Of a stretch of DNA of 64,000 bases, positions 55,927 through 63,365 are shown in pieces. Made by a program: the position numbers and the translations under genes. The notes under the pieces were generated by a model, which ran no database searches, had not been told where the DNA came from, and worked only from the letters and a program-made list of their open reading frames with translations. Origin of the DNA: CBDDBX01 sp965225955 (lineage in GTDB: Bacteria > Acidobacteriota > Aminicenantia > UBA2199); NCBI GenBank assembly GCA_965225955.1, contig CBDDBX010000001.1:1-64000 (forward strand). Direction: 5' to 3'. Each line of letters starts with the position of its first letter. The first letter of the stretch is position 1.

Positions 55927-56990
55927 TATACCTCCTGATGTTGACAATTTACTTCTCCGGCTCTGATTATATCAGTAAAGACACCACGGGCAGTAACTTC
56001 TGTACCAGCACCTGGTCCTCTTATAATCAGAGGTGACTCCCTGTAGGTGTCAGAATATATTTCGAAGATATTGTCAGTATCTTCCAGAGAACCAATAGGG
56101 GAGTTAGCAGGAATCATTTCAAGTGATGTCTTCATACTTCCTCTGTCTGTTAGCTCTCCTATATATTTTAATACATAACCTTTACTAAGTTCATCTCTTA
56201 TTTTATCAAATTTTCTGTTCAGAGCCACCTGCTGCTCTTTATTGCCTCCACCTGTAATTGGTGGCTGGACATTATCTGGAATAAGTGACTCTATTTTTAC
56301 ATCTTCCAGATTACAGTGCATTCCTGCTTCTCTCGCAAGTATAAGCAGTTTTCTCCCAACATCCAGACCAGAGAGGTCGTCAGAAGAATCTGTTTCTGTA
56401 AATCCCTTAAGAGAAGCATCTTCAACAATAGAAGAAAACTTATCTTTACTACCGGAGAACCGATGGAAAATATAGTTAAGAGAGCCGGAAAATACTCCTC
56501 TTATACTGTATATCTGTTCCCCGGACTTCACAGCACTTTTAACAGCGTTTATTACCGGAAGAGCAGCCCCAACGTTTGTTTCGTATAAAAATGTTGCGGA
56601 CTGTTTTTTCAGTTCACTTCTCAGGTTACAGTAATCTCTATAATTACCAGTATTAAATACTTTGTTTGCTGAAACTATTGAGATACCGGCCGTTGCAAGT
56701 GAGTGATAATATTCTGAAGTTCCATTGCCGGAAGATGTATCTACAAAGATTATATTACTCAGATTACTTTGCAGAATTTTCTCAAATGTTGCGGGAAAGG
56801 GTTGTTCTGAATTTGTCAGCAGTTTCTTCCAGTTACTTTTGAGGCCGTCACTGTTAAAGCAGGAAGTTTTTGAGTTTGATACCCCAATAAGTTTCAGTCT
56901 GAAATCGTTGTGCCCTTTTAGAATAAACTCTGCCACTGATGTTCCAATTGAACCGGCTCCTGCAATGAAGATGTTTAATTCAGGAAGCAT
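55926..56990 (-). CDS. hom: Homoserine dehydrogenase
   Basis: 354 aa. Nucleotide-binding FIAGAGSIGTSVAEFIL, then FVDTSSGNGTSEYY, ISIVSANKVF, FLYETNVGAALPVI, GVFSGSLNYIF and DDLSGLDVGRKLLILAREAG. This is the form related to the dehydrogenase half of ThrA/MetL, without an aspartokinase or ACT domain. It reduces aspartate semialdehyde to homoserine. The start overlaps the metA stop by 11 bases and its stop overlaps hydE, so the three form a tight operon metA-hom-hydE. Confidence 0.9.
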   Translation of the reverse strand: MLPELNIFIAGAGSIGTSVAEFILKGHNDFRLKLIGVSNSKTSCFNSDGLKSNWKKLLTNSEQPFPATFEKILQSNLSNIIFVDTSSGNGTSEYYHSLATAGISIVSANKVFNTGNYRDYCNLRSELKKQSATFLYETNVGAALPVINAVKSAVKSGEQIYSIRGVFSGSLNYIFHRFSGSKDKFSSIVEDASLKGFTETDSSDDLSGLDVGRKLLILAREAGMHCNLEDVKIESLIPDNVQPPITGGGNKEQQVALNRKFDKIRDELSKGYVLKYIGELTDRGSMKTSLEMIPANSPIGSLEDTDNIFEIYSDTYRESPLIIRGPGAGTEVTARGVFTDIIRAGEVNCQHQEV

Positions 56991-57867
56991 CTTCTGCCCC
57001 TTTCATTTTAATTGCATAATCCAGCCAGTTTCTGAATAGATGATCTCCATGCTCTTTCCATAAATAGTCCGGTGTTAATGCAGTATTACCTGAAGGGAAG
57101 TAGTTAACAGGAATTGTGGGATTCAGATTTTTCTGTATATCTCTGAAATACTCATTCTTAAGAGTATACCTTGTATATTCCGGGTGCCCTGTAATATAAA
57201 CCCTCTTTATATCTGTCGAAGTTATAAGATATACTCCGGCTTCTTCAGATTCAGCTTCTATAATAAGATCAGAACACTTTTCTACATCTTCCCGTTTGAT
57301 AGTAGTATATCTGGAATGAGGAGAATAAAGTGAATTATTGAAACCCTTTGTAAGATCTGTTTCCTTATGACAAATGTGCTTATATATACCTGATAACTTT
57401 CCTGGTACAGTATATTTATTGATCCCGTATCTATTATATAGTGCTGCCTGGGCTCCCCAGCAGATGTACATGACAGATATACAGTTTTCTTCACTCCAGG
57501 TTATCACCTGTTGCAACTCTTTCCAGTATTTTACATTCTCAAAAGGCATAAGCTCCACAGGAGCTCCGCTTATAATCATAAGATCAGGTCTATATTCATC
57601 CAGTTCACTACTTTCTATATAGAACTCTTTGAGATATTCTGCAGGTGTGTTTGATGGTCTGTATGTAGAGGTGGTTATAAAAAGTGGCTCTACAACAGCC
57701 TCATATTTATTCAGCCTTGTAAGAATCTGTGTTTCGTACTGAACCTTTTGAGGCATCAGGTTTAAGATACCTATTCTGAGAGCCCTTTTGATATCACTAC
57801 TGCCTGATACCGGAGAGGGGGTAAGCTCTTTAAACGTATGATGCTTTTTGCTGATTTTAATCGGCAT
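56980..57867 (-). CDS. metA: Homoserine O-acyltransferase MetA, probably acetyl-specific
   Basis: 295 aa with CAGGAG before the ATG. MetA/HTS family: GILNLMPQKVQYETQILTRL, catalytic Cys in YICWGAQAALYNRYG, SPHSRYTTI and the His-Glu of TGHPEYTRYTL. The position that selects the acyl donor reads GAPVELMPFE: Glu (as in Bacillus cereus MetA) where E. coli has Gly, which predicts acetyl-CoA rather than succinyl-CoA. That suits MetY, which uses O-acetylhomoserine. First gene of metA-hom-hydE with its own strong promoter and a palindromic operator. Confidence 0.9.
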   Translation of the reverse strand: MPIKISKKHHTFKELTPSPVSGSSDIKRALRIGILNLMPQKVQYETQILTRLNKYEAVVEPLFITTSTYRPSNTPAEYLKEFYIESSELDEYRPDLMIISGAPVELMPFENVKYWKELQQVITWSEENCISVMYICWGAQAALYNRYGINKYTVPGKLSGIYKHICHKETDLTKGFNNSLYSPHSRYTTIKREDVEKCSDLIIEAESEEAGVYLITSTDIKRVYITGHPEYTRYTLKNEYFRDIQKNLNPTIPVNYFPSGNTALTPDYLWKEHGDHLFRNWLDYAIKMKGAEDAS

Positions 57868-57883
57868 ATTACTCCTGAATTCT

Positions 57884-57940
57884 AAGGTAACCTTTTGGGT
57901 TACCTTTTGAAATAATAATATAGATAAAGAAACTTGTCAA
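57884..57940 (-). promoter_or_regulatory. metA promoter and palindromic operator
   Basis: Minus strand: TTGACA (57935-57940), 17 bases, TATTAT (57912-57917). About at +1 to +25 lies AAGGTAACC-CAAAA-GGTTACCTT (57884-57906), a perfect 9-bp inverted repeat ahead of the ribosome site. It reads as a repressor operator; an mRNA hairpin is the alternative. No copy is seen at the rrf2 promoter. Confidence 0.7.
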
Positions 57941-57951
57941 TATACTTAATA

Positions 57952-58608
57952 CTACTTGAATATAGTTCCTGTAGCTTCAAACCACATGACAAAATCCATG
58001 TGGTGAATAGGAATACCAGTATCTGACGCAAAACTTTCCATAATCTCTTCTGTGTCTCTGTATACTCTGCCGGTCATAGAAGAGGGGATTGATTTCAGCA
58101 ATCCGCAGTTGAGTAGTATCTTCAGAATATGTCTGTCAAGGATTGTCAGTTCAGAGCCTTTACCTGTGTTTCTCATAAAATGACTTGCTTCTTTATATCC
58201 GTATCCTTTTACGTTCTTAACAAGGTATTCCCGGAACTCTTTCTGGTTTTCAAAAGGTGGGAACTGGTCAAAAAATCCAGGGTGATTGTTGGTATTAAGA
58301 AATTTTTCTCTTGCTTCAACAATATAGTTTGATTTTCTTACCATAAACCTTATTTTTCTAAGGTATGGTTGCAGCTCTTCCGGCGTGCCATTAAAAAGCA
58401 GGTTGTTTTCTGTAAGATTTTCAATGGCTTCCCATGCTGCAACGGCTTTTGACTGGGGAGTAAGAAGGCAGAAGGCCATTTCCCTGAACAATTCTTTCTT
58501 GTTGTTTTTATTTCCTACTGCTTCAAATGCAGCAAATTTCTCTTCTATGAGATTTTTAATATTCCTATAAGTATCCTGAAGTTTGTTAACTGTTATTTCT
58601 CTGCTCAT
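57952..58608 (-). CDS. ogg: 8-oxoguanine DNA glycosylase/lyase, Ogg2 type
   Basis: 218 aa, a typical Ogg2 length. FREMAFCLLTPQSKAVAAWE, IRFMVRKSNYIVEAREKF, VKGYGYKEASHFMRNTGKG and LTILDRHILKILLNCG are the helix-hairpin-helix and GPD loop with the catalytic Lys (KEASHF) and Asp (ILDRHI) of the archaeal/bacterial Ogg2 group. Removes 8-oxoguanine and cuts the abasic site. Lies between rubrerythrin and metA; fits an oxidative-damage context. Confidence 0.85.
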   Translation of the reverse strand: MSREITVNKLQDTYRNIKNLIEEKFAAFEAVGNKNNKKELFREMAFCLLTPQSKAVAAWEAIENLTENNLLFNGTPEELQPYLRKIRFMVRKSNYIVEAREKFLNTNNHPGFFDQFPPFENQKEFREYLVKNVKGYGYKEASHFMRNTGKGSELTILDRHILKILLNCGLLKSIPSSMTGRVYRDTEEIMESFASDTGIPIHHMDFVMWFEATGTIFK

Positions 58609-58626
58609 AATGTACCCCTGGTGAAT

Positions 58627-58646
58627 GAGGCAGGAATCCCTGCCTC
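58627..58646. terminator. Hairpin after rubrerythrin gene
   Basis: GAGGCAGG-AATC-CCTGCCTC, perfect 8-bp stem between the rubrerythrin stop and the ogg start; T-rich tail only on the plus strand. Confidence 0.5.
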
Positions 58647-58667
58647 TTTATAGTTTGCTATGAAGTG

Positions 58668-59213
58668 TTATTTTTTGAAGTATCTGTTCAGAAGACCTGC
58701 AAAAGCCTGTCCATGACGTGCTTCGTCTTTACACATTTCATGTACTGTATCGTGAATTGCATCGAGATTAAGCTGTTTTGCTCTTGTTGCGAGATCTTTT
58801 TTACCCTGACATGCACCATGTTCAGCAGCAACTCTTGCTTCAAGATTAGCTTTAGTATCAGCTTTAACAACATCTCCAAGAAGTTCAGCAAATTTAGCTG
58901 CATGCTCTGCTTCTTCAAAAGCTATTCTTTTGTATGCTTCTGCAACTTCAGGATACCCTTCACGGTCAGCCTGCCTGCTCATTGCAAGATACATACCTAC
59001 TTCAGTACATTCACCTTCAAAATTGGCTTTAAGACCTGCAATAATCTCCTCGTCAACACCCTGTGCAACACCGATTACGTGTTCATCAGCAAAAGCCATA
59101 TCTCCAGTCTGCTCATTGAATTTTGATGCAGGTGCTTTACAGATTGGACATTCGTCAATTGGTGTTTCTCCCTCGTGCATATAACCGCATACTGTACAGA
59201 TCCATTTTTTCAT
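58668..59213 (-). CDS. Reverse rubrerythrin (N-terminal rubredoxin, C-terminal diiron domain)
   Basis: 181 aa with AGGAGG. The rubredoxin domain is N-terminal: ICTVCGYMHEGETPIDECPI ends in its second CxxC, CPIC. The four-helix diiron domain follows, with ligands in FEGECTEVGMYLAMSRQADR, FEEAEHAAKF and DEARHGQAF. This order is the reverse of classical rubrerythrin and is known from clostridial revRbr, an NADH-dependent peroxidase/oxygen reductase. Preceded by a strong promoter overlapped by a PerR/Fur-like box; nearby genes encode a separate rubredoxin and hemerythrin. Confidence 0.9.
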   Translation of the reverse strand: MKKWICTVCGYMHEGETPIDECPICKAPASKFNEQTGDMAFADEHVIGVAQGVDEEIIAGLKANFEGECTEVGMYLAMSRQADREGYPEVAEAYKRIAFEEAEHAAKFAELLGDVVKADTKANLEARVAAEHGACQGKKDLATRAKQLNLDAIHDTVHEMCKDEARHGQAFAGLLNRYFKK

Positions 59214-59228
59214 TTTATTTCCTCCTAA

Positions 59229-59281
59229 ATAGTAATGATTATCAATATTATTATCTTACATCTGAACAGATGAATTGTCAA
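59229..59281 (-). promoter_or_regulatory. Promoter with PerR/Fur-like box
   Basis: Minus strand: TTGACA (59276-59281), 17 bases, TAAGAT (59253-59258), then AATATTGATAATCATTACTA, which resembles the Fur/PerR consensus (GATAATCATTATC half) and covers the start site. Fits derepression by peroxide or iron loss. Confidence 0.65.
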
Positions 59282-59330
59282 GACCTAAAATAGATATTAA
59301 ATGAAATTGGTGTAGCGAAAAAAGTTAAGA

Positions 59331-59353
59331 CAGAGATTTGATGAATATCTCTG
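59331..59353 (-). terminator. Terminator of the hemerythrin-rubredoxin unit
   Basis: Minus strand: CAGAGAT, 9-base loop, ATCTCTG, then TCTTAACTTTTTT. Confidence 0.7.
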
Positions 59354-59364
59354 CCTTTTTAATA

Positions 59365-59487
59365 TTAATCTATGGGATGAAATTTTGAATCATCTGCATT
59401 ACATACAGGGCATTTTTTTGGGGGCTTTGGACCATCATGTATGTAACCGCAGACAGTACATAACCATTTTGTATGTGTCTTATCCAT
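59365..59487 (-). CDS. Rubredoxin, 40 aa
   Basis: Short gene from ATG at 59487 to TAA at 59365: WLCTVCGYIHDGPKPPKKCP then VCNADDSKFHPID. The two CxxC pairs (CTVC, CPVC) bind one iron. It is about 12 residues shorter than standard rubredoxins and close to the N-terminal domain of the adjacent reverse rubrerythrin. Starts 2 bases after the hemerythrin stop, so it is co-transcribed with it. Probably donates electrons to rubrerythrin. Confidence 0.85.
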   Translation of the reverse strand: MDKTHTKWLCTVCGYIHDGPKPPKKCPVCNADDSKFHPID

Positions 59488-59489
59488 TT

Positions 59490-59897
59490 TTAATGGAGTC
59501 CATTTGCATTAAACAGTTCTGTGTACTTTGGATCCTCAGTTTTGATATGTTTGAGAAGCCAGTCTCTCAGGAAACTTATAACTTTCATACTAAGCATTCC
59601 TTTGTTATTTTTAAAATCTGACTGAAAACCTTCAACTTTACTTACAAACTCTCTATGGAATCTCATATGTTCATCTTTAAGTTCATAACCAAATCGTGCA
59701 AACCTGTCCTCTTCATATTTAAAATGGTTCTTGGTATAGTCTGTCAGCTCATCCAGTATCTGACCCATTACATTGTTTCCCTCTCCTTTTTTCATTGAAT
59801 CATGGAGATTGTTTATAAGATCAAAAAGTACTTTGTGTTGTCTGTCAACCTCTGATACCCCAACACTGTAGCTGTCATTCCATTCAAATAAAGACAT
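59490..59897 (-). CDS. Bacteriohemerythrin
   Basis: 135 aa, GGAGG before the ATG. MSLFEWNDSYSVGVSEVDRQ-H begins with the usual FEWN and first His ligand; YTKNHFKYEEDRFARFGY, DEHMRFHREF and LRDWLLKHIKTEDPKY supply the remaining ligands (HxxxE, HxxxH, HxxxxD). Single-domain, cytoplasmic, reversibly binds oxygen (or NO). Promoter TTGCAC-N16-TATAAA at 59924-59951. Operon with rubredoxin. Confidence 0.9.
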   Translation of the reverse strand: MSLFEWNDSYSVGVSEVDRQHKVLFDLINNLHDSMKKGEGNNVMGQILDELTDYTKNHFKYEEDRFARFGYELKDEHMRFHREFVSKVEGFQSDFKNNKGMLSMKVISFLRDWLLKHIKTEDPKYTELFNANGLH

Positions 59898-59923
59898 TGT
59901 TTTCCTCCGTAAGTTTGTTTAGT

Positions 59924-59951
59924 TTTATAACTCAATATGATTGAAGTGCAA
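59924..59951 (-). promoter_or_regulatory. Promoter of hemerythrin-rubredoxin
   Basis: Minus strand: TTGCAC (59946-59951), 16 bases, TATAAA (59924-59929). Confidence 0.55.
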
Positions 59952-59958
59952 AACTTTT

Positions 59959-60747
59959 TCAACAATAAATTCTCTTACGGGGAGTAGCAAGATGGAGGGG
60001 TTTTCTGGCTTTAAGAATTAAAGGCCCTGATTCCACAGTCCAGGATGATCGTTGAAAACTACCAAAGAATCTGCAGCATCTGAAACCAGCGATTCCCAGT
60101 TGATGTCTCAGATCTGATATCTTTATAGTTGTAAGCTGGCAGTCATTGTCAGATGTAAAGCCGGTTTCAAAATCTCTTATTTTCGTATGAAAACCTATCT
60201 TGTCTTTATCTTCCAGAAGAGTGTAGCGGCGCTGAAATATGAGTTTCTCTTTTTTAAGAGGCATAAAAGAGAAGTCCTGAAATCCCAGAACTCTATTGTA
60301 GTTGACCAGCTGGATTGTTATTATTCCTCCAGGTTTCATGACTTTGAAGAATCCCTGAAGAACTGTTCCGAGATCTTCCATTCTTCCTATATGTGCAAGA
60401 GTATTTCCCAGGCAGAAAACATGTGAAAAAGACGAAGGGGGAAAAGTGTAAGGTACATCTTCCATTCCTGAAGAGATAAAATGCAGATTACTGCCTTCCA
60501 GATCAGACAGATTCTCTTTTGCTATCTCAATGGATGCTTCAGAAGGATCTATACCGGTTGCTGAATTGCAGTAAGGAGACAGGTGCATCAGAAGGTTGCC
60601 AGTGTTGCACCCTATGTCCAGGATATCTGAATTCTTATCAATAAGTGGAAGCAGGAAATGGAGTTTATCACTTTTGGTAGGAAAGATCTGCTCATAATAT
60701 TCTGCTATTGCCCTGTATACCGATTCAATGCTGTTACCGTTTCTCAT
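59959..60747 (-). CDS. Class I SAM-dependent methyltransferase
   Basis: 262 aa. Motif I ILDIGCNTGNLLMHLSPYC, acidic turn GIDPSEASIEIAKENL, then FSHVFCLGNTLAHI and VMKPGGIITIQLVNYNRV. The C-terminal third (IKISDLRHQLGIAGFRCCRF) fits small-molecule methyltransferases. No neighbour indicates the substrate. Divergent from the cupin gene; the shared 104-base spacer holds the GTAAC-N4-GTTAC operator. Confidence 0.8.
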   Translation of the reverse strand: MRNGNSIESVYRAIAEYYEQIFPTKSDKLHFLLPLIDKNSDILDIGCNTGNLLMHLSPYCNSATGIDPSEASIEIAKENLSDLEGSNLHFISSGMEDVPYTFPPSSFSHVFCLGNTLAHIGRMEDLGTVLQGFFKVMKPGGIITIQLVNYNRVLGFQDFSFMPLKKEKLIFQRRYTLLEDKDKIGFHTKIRDFETGFTSDNDCQLTTIKISDLRHQLGIAGFRCCRFFGSFQRSSWTVESGPLILKARKPLHLATPRKRIYC

Positions 60748-60788
60748 AGCTTAATATTAATACAACAGTTACGGGAAAAAAACTAAAT

Positions 60789-60831
60789 TGTAACAAGTGT
60801 TACAGAAAACTTTATAAACAGATGCTAAATA
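60789..60831 (+). promoter_or_regulatory. HcpR/CRP-FNR-type operator and promoter of the cupin gene
   Basis: TGTAACAAGTGTTACA (60789-60804) is a perfect palindrome of the form GTAAC-N4-GTTAC. The -10 box TAAATA (60826-60831, with TG extension) puts the predicted start at 60838, exactly 41.5 bases from the palindrome centre, the position used by class II CRP/FNR activators. Confidence 0.7.
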
Positions 60832-60851
60832 GTAGATGTTAAGGAGGAGAA

Positions 60852-61199
60852 ATGAAGATAAGATCTTTCAGAAAAGACAAGATAATGGAGAATCCTTTTA
60901 ATGTAAAAGCAGTTAGACTACTGGATCTGCCGGAAGGTGAGATTATCCATCTTACTCTTGATAAAGGCGAGAAGATGATTCCCCATATACCACCTGTTAC
61001 TCTGGCTATATATATGCTGGAGGGTGTTATGAATGTAGAACTGGATGAAGAGAATAGGGAAATCTCTGTTGATGACTGTCTGGAAGTGCCTCAGGGAAGC
61101 CGACTGGCTGGGGTTAATAGTGGTGAATCAAGAACCAGAATGATTATATGCAGAGTGCCACGCCCTGTAACAGCTCCGGTAATTCTTGATGAAAACTAG
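60852..61199 (+). CDS. Small cupin-domain protein
   Basis: 115 aa with AAGGAGGAG. A single cupin barrel: MIPHIPPVTLAIYMLEGVMN, then VDDCLEVPQGSRLAGVN. The usual metal-binding HxH of motif 1 is reduced to one His (PHIPPV), so metal binding is doubtful. It shares its operator with hcp and so probably belongs to the NO-stress regulon; its biochemical role is unknown. Confidence 0.75.
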   Translation: MKIRSFRKDKIMENPFNVKAVRLLDLPEGEIIHLTLDKGEKMIPHIPPVTLAIYMLEGVMNVELDEENREISVDDCLEVPQGSRLAGVNSGESRTRMIICRVPRPVTAPVILDEN

Positions 61200-61266
61200 T
61201 TGTAAAACCGATGTTAAAGAATTATATGAAGTTAAAAGAACTTTTTTTTCAAAAAAAATGCTTTTT

Positions 61267-61308
61267 GTAACATATGTTACGGAGAGAATTTAAGAAGCAA
61301 TTTAAAAT
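61267..61308 (+). promoter_or_regulatory. HcpR/CRP-FNR-type operator and promoter of hcp
   Basis: GTAACATATGTTAC (61267-61280), perfect palindrome; TAAAAT (61303-61308) as -10 gives a predicted start at 61315, again 41.5 bases from the centre. No -35 consensus is visible, as expected of an activated promoter. Confidence 0.75.
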
Positions 61309-61357
61309 GGTTGTGAAAGGTAGAAAGATTAAGCCTTAAAAAAATGGAGGAAATAAT

Positions 61358-63016
61358 ATGAGTATGTTCTGTTATCAGTGTCAGGAAGCTGCAGGCGGTA
61401 AAGGCTGCGCGGGTTCAAGAGGTGTTTGCGGAATTACTGAAGAGGTAATTGGAGTTCAGGATCTTGCAGTTCATCTGCTCAAAGGACTGGCTATTGTTAC
61501 AACTAAAGCCAGAGAGATGGGGATTGTAAAGAAAGAGGTTAACAGATTCTTTTTTGAAACTCTGTTTATAACAATTACTAATGCTAACTTTACTACAGCA
61601 GATTCAATAGATAGAGTTAAGCAGATTGTCAAAATGCGTGAGGATCTGATTAAAGAAATTAAAGAAAAAGGCGGCGCTTTTGAAGGAGAACTTCACGAAA
61701 CTGCCACATGGACCTACAATAGTGACGAAGATATCGTTAAGAGAGCTGAAGAGATCGATAATAAGATTGATGCTCCTAATGAAGATGTAAGATCTTTAAG
61801 AGCACTTGTTCTTTATGGTCTGAAAGGTATTGCTGCTTATGGTGACCACGCTGTGGTTCTTGGTTATGAAGATGAAGATCTCCATGCTTTTGTACAGAAA
61901 GCTCTGGCTGCTCTTACAGATGATACAATGAGTGCAGATGAGCTGACAGCTCTTGTACTTGAAACAGGTCAGTATTCTGTAACAGTTATGGCTCTTCTTG
62001 ATAAGGCTAATACTGAAACTTATGGTCACCCTGAAATCACTGAGGTTAATATCGGTGTAGGAAACAACCCTGGTATCCTTATTTCAGGTCACGATCTGAA
62101 AGATATGGATGAACTTCTTAAACAGACTGAAGGTACAGGAGTGGATGTATATACACATTCAGAAATGCTTCCTGCCAACTACTATCCTGCATTTAAGAAA
62201 TATAGCCATTTTGTTGGTAACTATGGTAGCTCATGGTGGCTGCAGGATAAAGAATTTGATACCTTTAATGGCCCTATTCTGATGACAACAAACTGCATCG
62301 TTCCTGTTAAAGATTCTTATAAAGACAGAATTTTTACAACAGGTATGGCTGGTTATCCTGGAGTTAAGCATATTGCTCCAAGAGAAAATGGTGGTTCAAA
62401 AGACTTCTCAGCAGTAATTGAAATGGCTAAGAAGTGTTCAGCACCAACTGAACTTGAAAAAGGTAAAATTGTTGGTGGTTTTGCTCATAACCAGGTTCTG
62501 GCTCTTGCAGACAAAGTTGTTGATGCAGTTAAATCAGGTGCAATCAAAAGATTTGTTGTAATGGGTGGCTGCGATGGAAGACAGAAAGGCAGAAGCTATT
62601 TCACAGATGTTGCAGAAAACCTTCCTAAAGATACTGTAATTCTGACAGCTGGTTGCGCAAAATACAGATACAACAAACTGGATCTTGGAGATATTGGTGG
62701 GATACCAAGAGTTCTGGATGCAGGTCAGTGTAATGACTGCTACTCACTTGCAGTAATTGCTCTTAAACTTAAAGAAGTATTCGGACTTGAAGATATTAAT
62801 GATCTGCCACTATCATTTGATATTGCATGGTATGAACAGAAAGCTGTAACTGTGTTGCTTGCTCTGCTCTTCCTCGGAGTAAAAGGCATCCGTCTTGGAC
62901 CAACACTTCCAGCATTCCTTTCACCAAATGTAGCAAAGGTTCTGGTTGAAAAGTTTGATATCAAACAGGTTGGAGAAGTTGAAAGCGATATCCAGGCAAT
63001 GATGGCTGGTAAATAG
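61358..63016 (+). CDS. hcp: Hybrid cluster protein (hydroxylamine reductase / NO reductase)
   Basis: 552 aa, a full-length Hcp; ATGGAGG before the ATG. N-terminal cubane ligands MFCYQCQEAAGGKGCAGSRG and VCG (C5, C8, C17, C24). Hybrid-cluster ligands follow in GGCDGRQKG, LTAGCAKYRYNKLDLGDIGG and LDAGQCNDCYSLAVIALK. Hcp reduces NO to N2O and hydroxylamine to ammonia, and makes S-nitrosothiols in E. coli. No reductase Hcr is adjacent. Monocistronic, with a strong terminator. Confidence 0.95.
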   Translation: MSMFCYQCQEAAGGKGCAGSRGVCGITEEVIGVQDLAVHLLKGLAIVTTKAREMGIVKKEVNRFFFETLFITITNANFTTADSIDRVKQIVKMREDLIKEIKEKGGAFEGELHETATWTYNSDEDIVKRAEEIDNKIDAPNEDVRSLRALVLYGLKGIAAYGDHAVVLGYEDEDLHAFVQKALAALTDDTMSADELTALVLETGQYSVTVMALLDKANTETYGHPEITEVNIGVGNNPGILISGHDLKDMDELLKQTEGTGVDVYTHSEMLPANYYPAFKKYSHFVGNYGSSWWLQDKEFDTFNGPILMTTNCIVPVKDSYKDRIFTTGMAGYPGVKHIAPRENGGSKDFSAVIEMAKKCSAPTELEKGKIVGGFAHNQVLALADKVVDAVKSGAIKRFVVMGGCDGRQKGRSYFTDVAENLPKDTVILTAGCAKYRYNKLDLGDIGGIPRVLDAGQCNDCYSLAVIALKLKEVFGLEDINDLPLSFDIAWYEQKAVTVLLALLFLGVKGIRLGPTLPAFLSPNVAKVLVEKFDIKQVGEVESDIQAMMAGK

Positions 63017-63045
63017 ACCAGAAATATTTAAACAGATAAAATGGA

Positions 63046-63074
63046 GGCCGGTGGAAACACCGGCCTTTTTTTTT
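63046..63074 (+). terminator. Terminator of hcp
   Basis: GGCCGGTG-GAAA-CACCGGCC and nine T. Confidence 0.97.
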
Positions 63075-63138
63075 GCACATAGAACCGGACTTCGCCTTAT
63101 TCTGATGACACTGGCGCGTCACCTATCTCTGCAATAAT

Positions 63139-63213
63139 GTAGGGGGCAGGCATACCTGACCCTTTACAGATTGTATATGAATTTTTATAGGGCGTGGCAT
63201 GCCATGCCCCTAC
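63139..63213. repeat. Palindromic intergenic repeat, second copy
   Basis: GTAGGGGGCAGGCATACCTG with ACCC (63139-63162) and GGGCGTGGCATGCCATGCCC with CTAC (63190-63213) are inverted ends around a 27-base core; the right end differs from 29617-29640 at one base. The rest of 63075-63365 holds no recognised gene. Confidence 0.65.
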
Positions 63214-63365
63214 ACAACAACATTGTTTCAAATATAAAGTTTGTACAGTTTATTTACATTTGTTGTTTAGTTTAAGATCTCAATCCCTTTTCTTAACACA
63301 ATCTTTAGAGTATATTGGTAGATTGAAACGTAATCATTTTAATTCTTTATTGACGGGAGGATATT

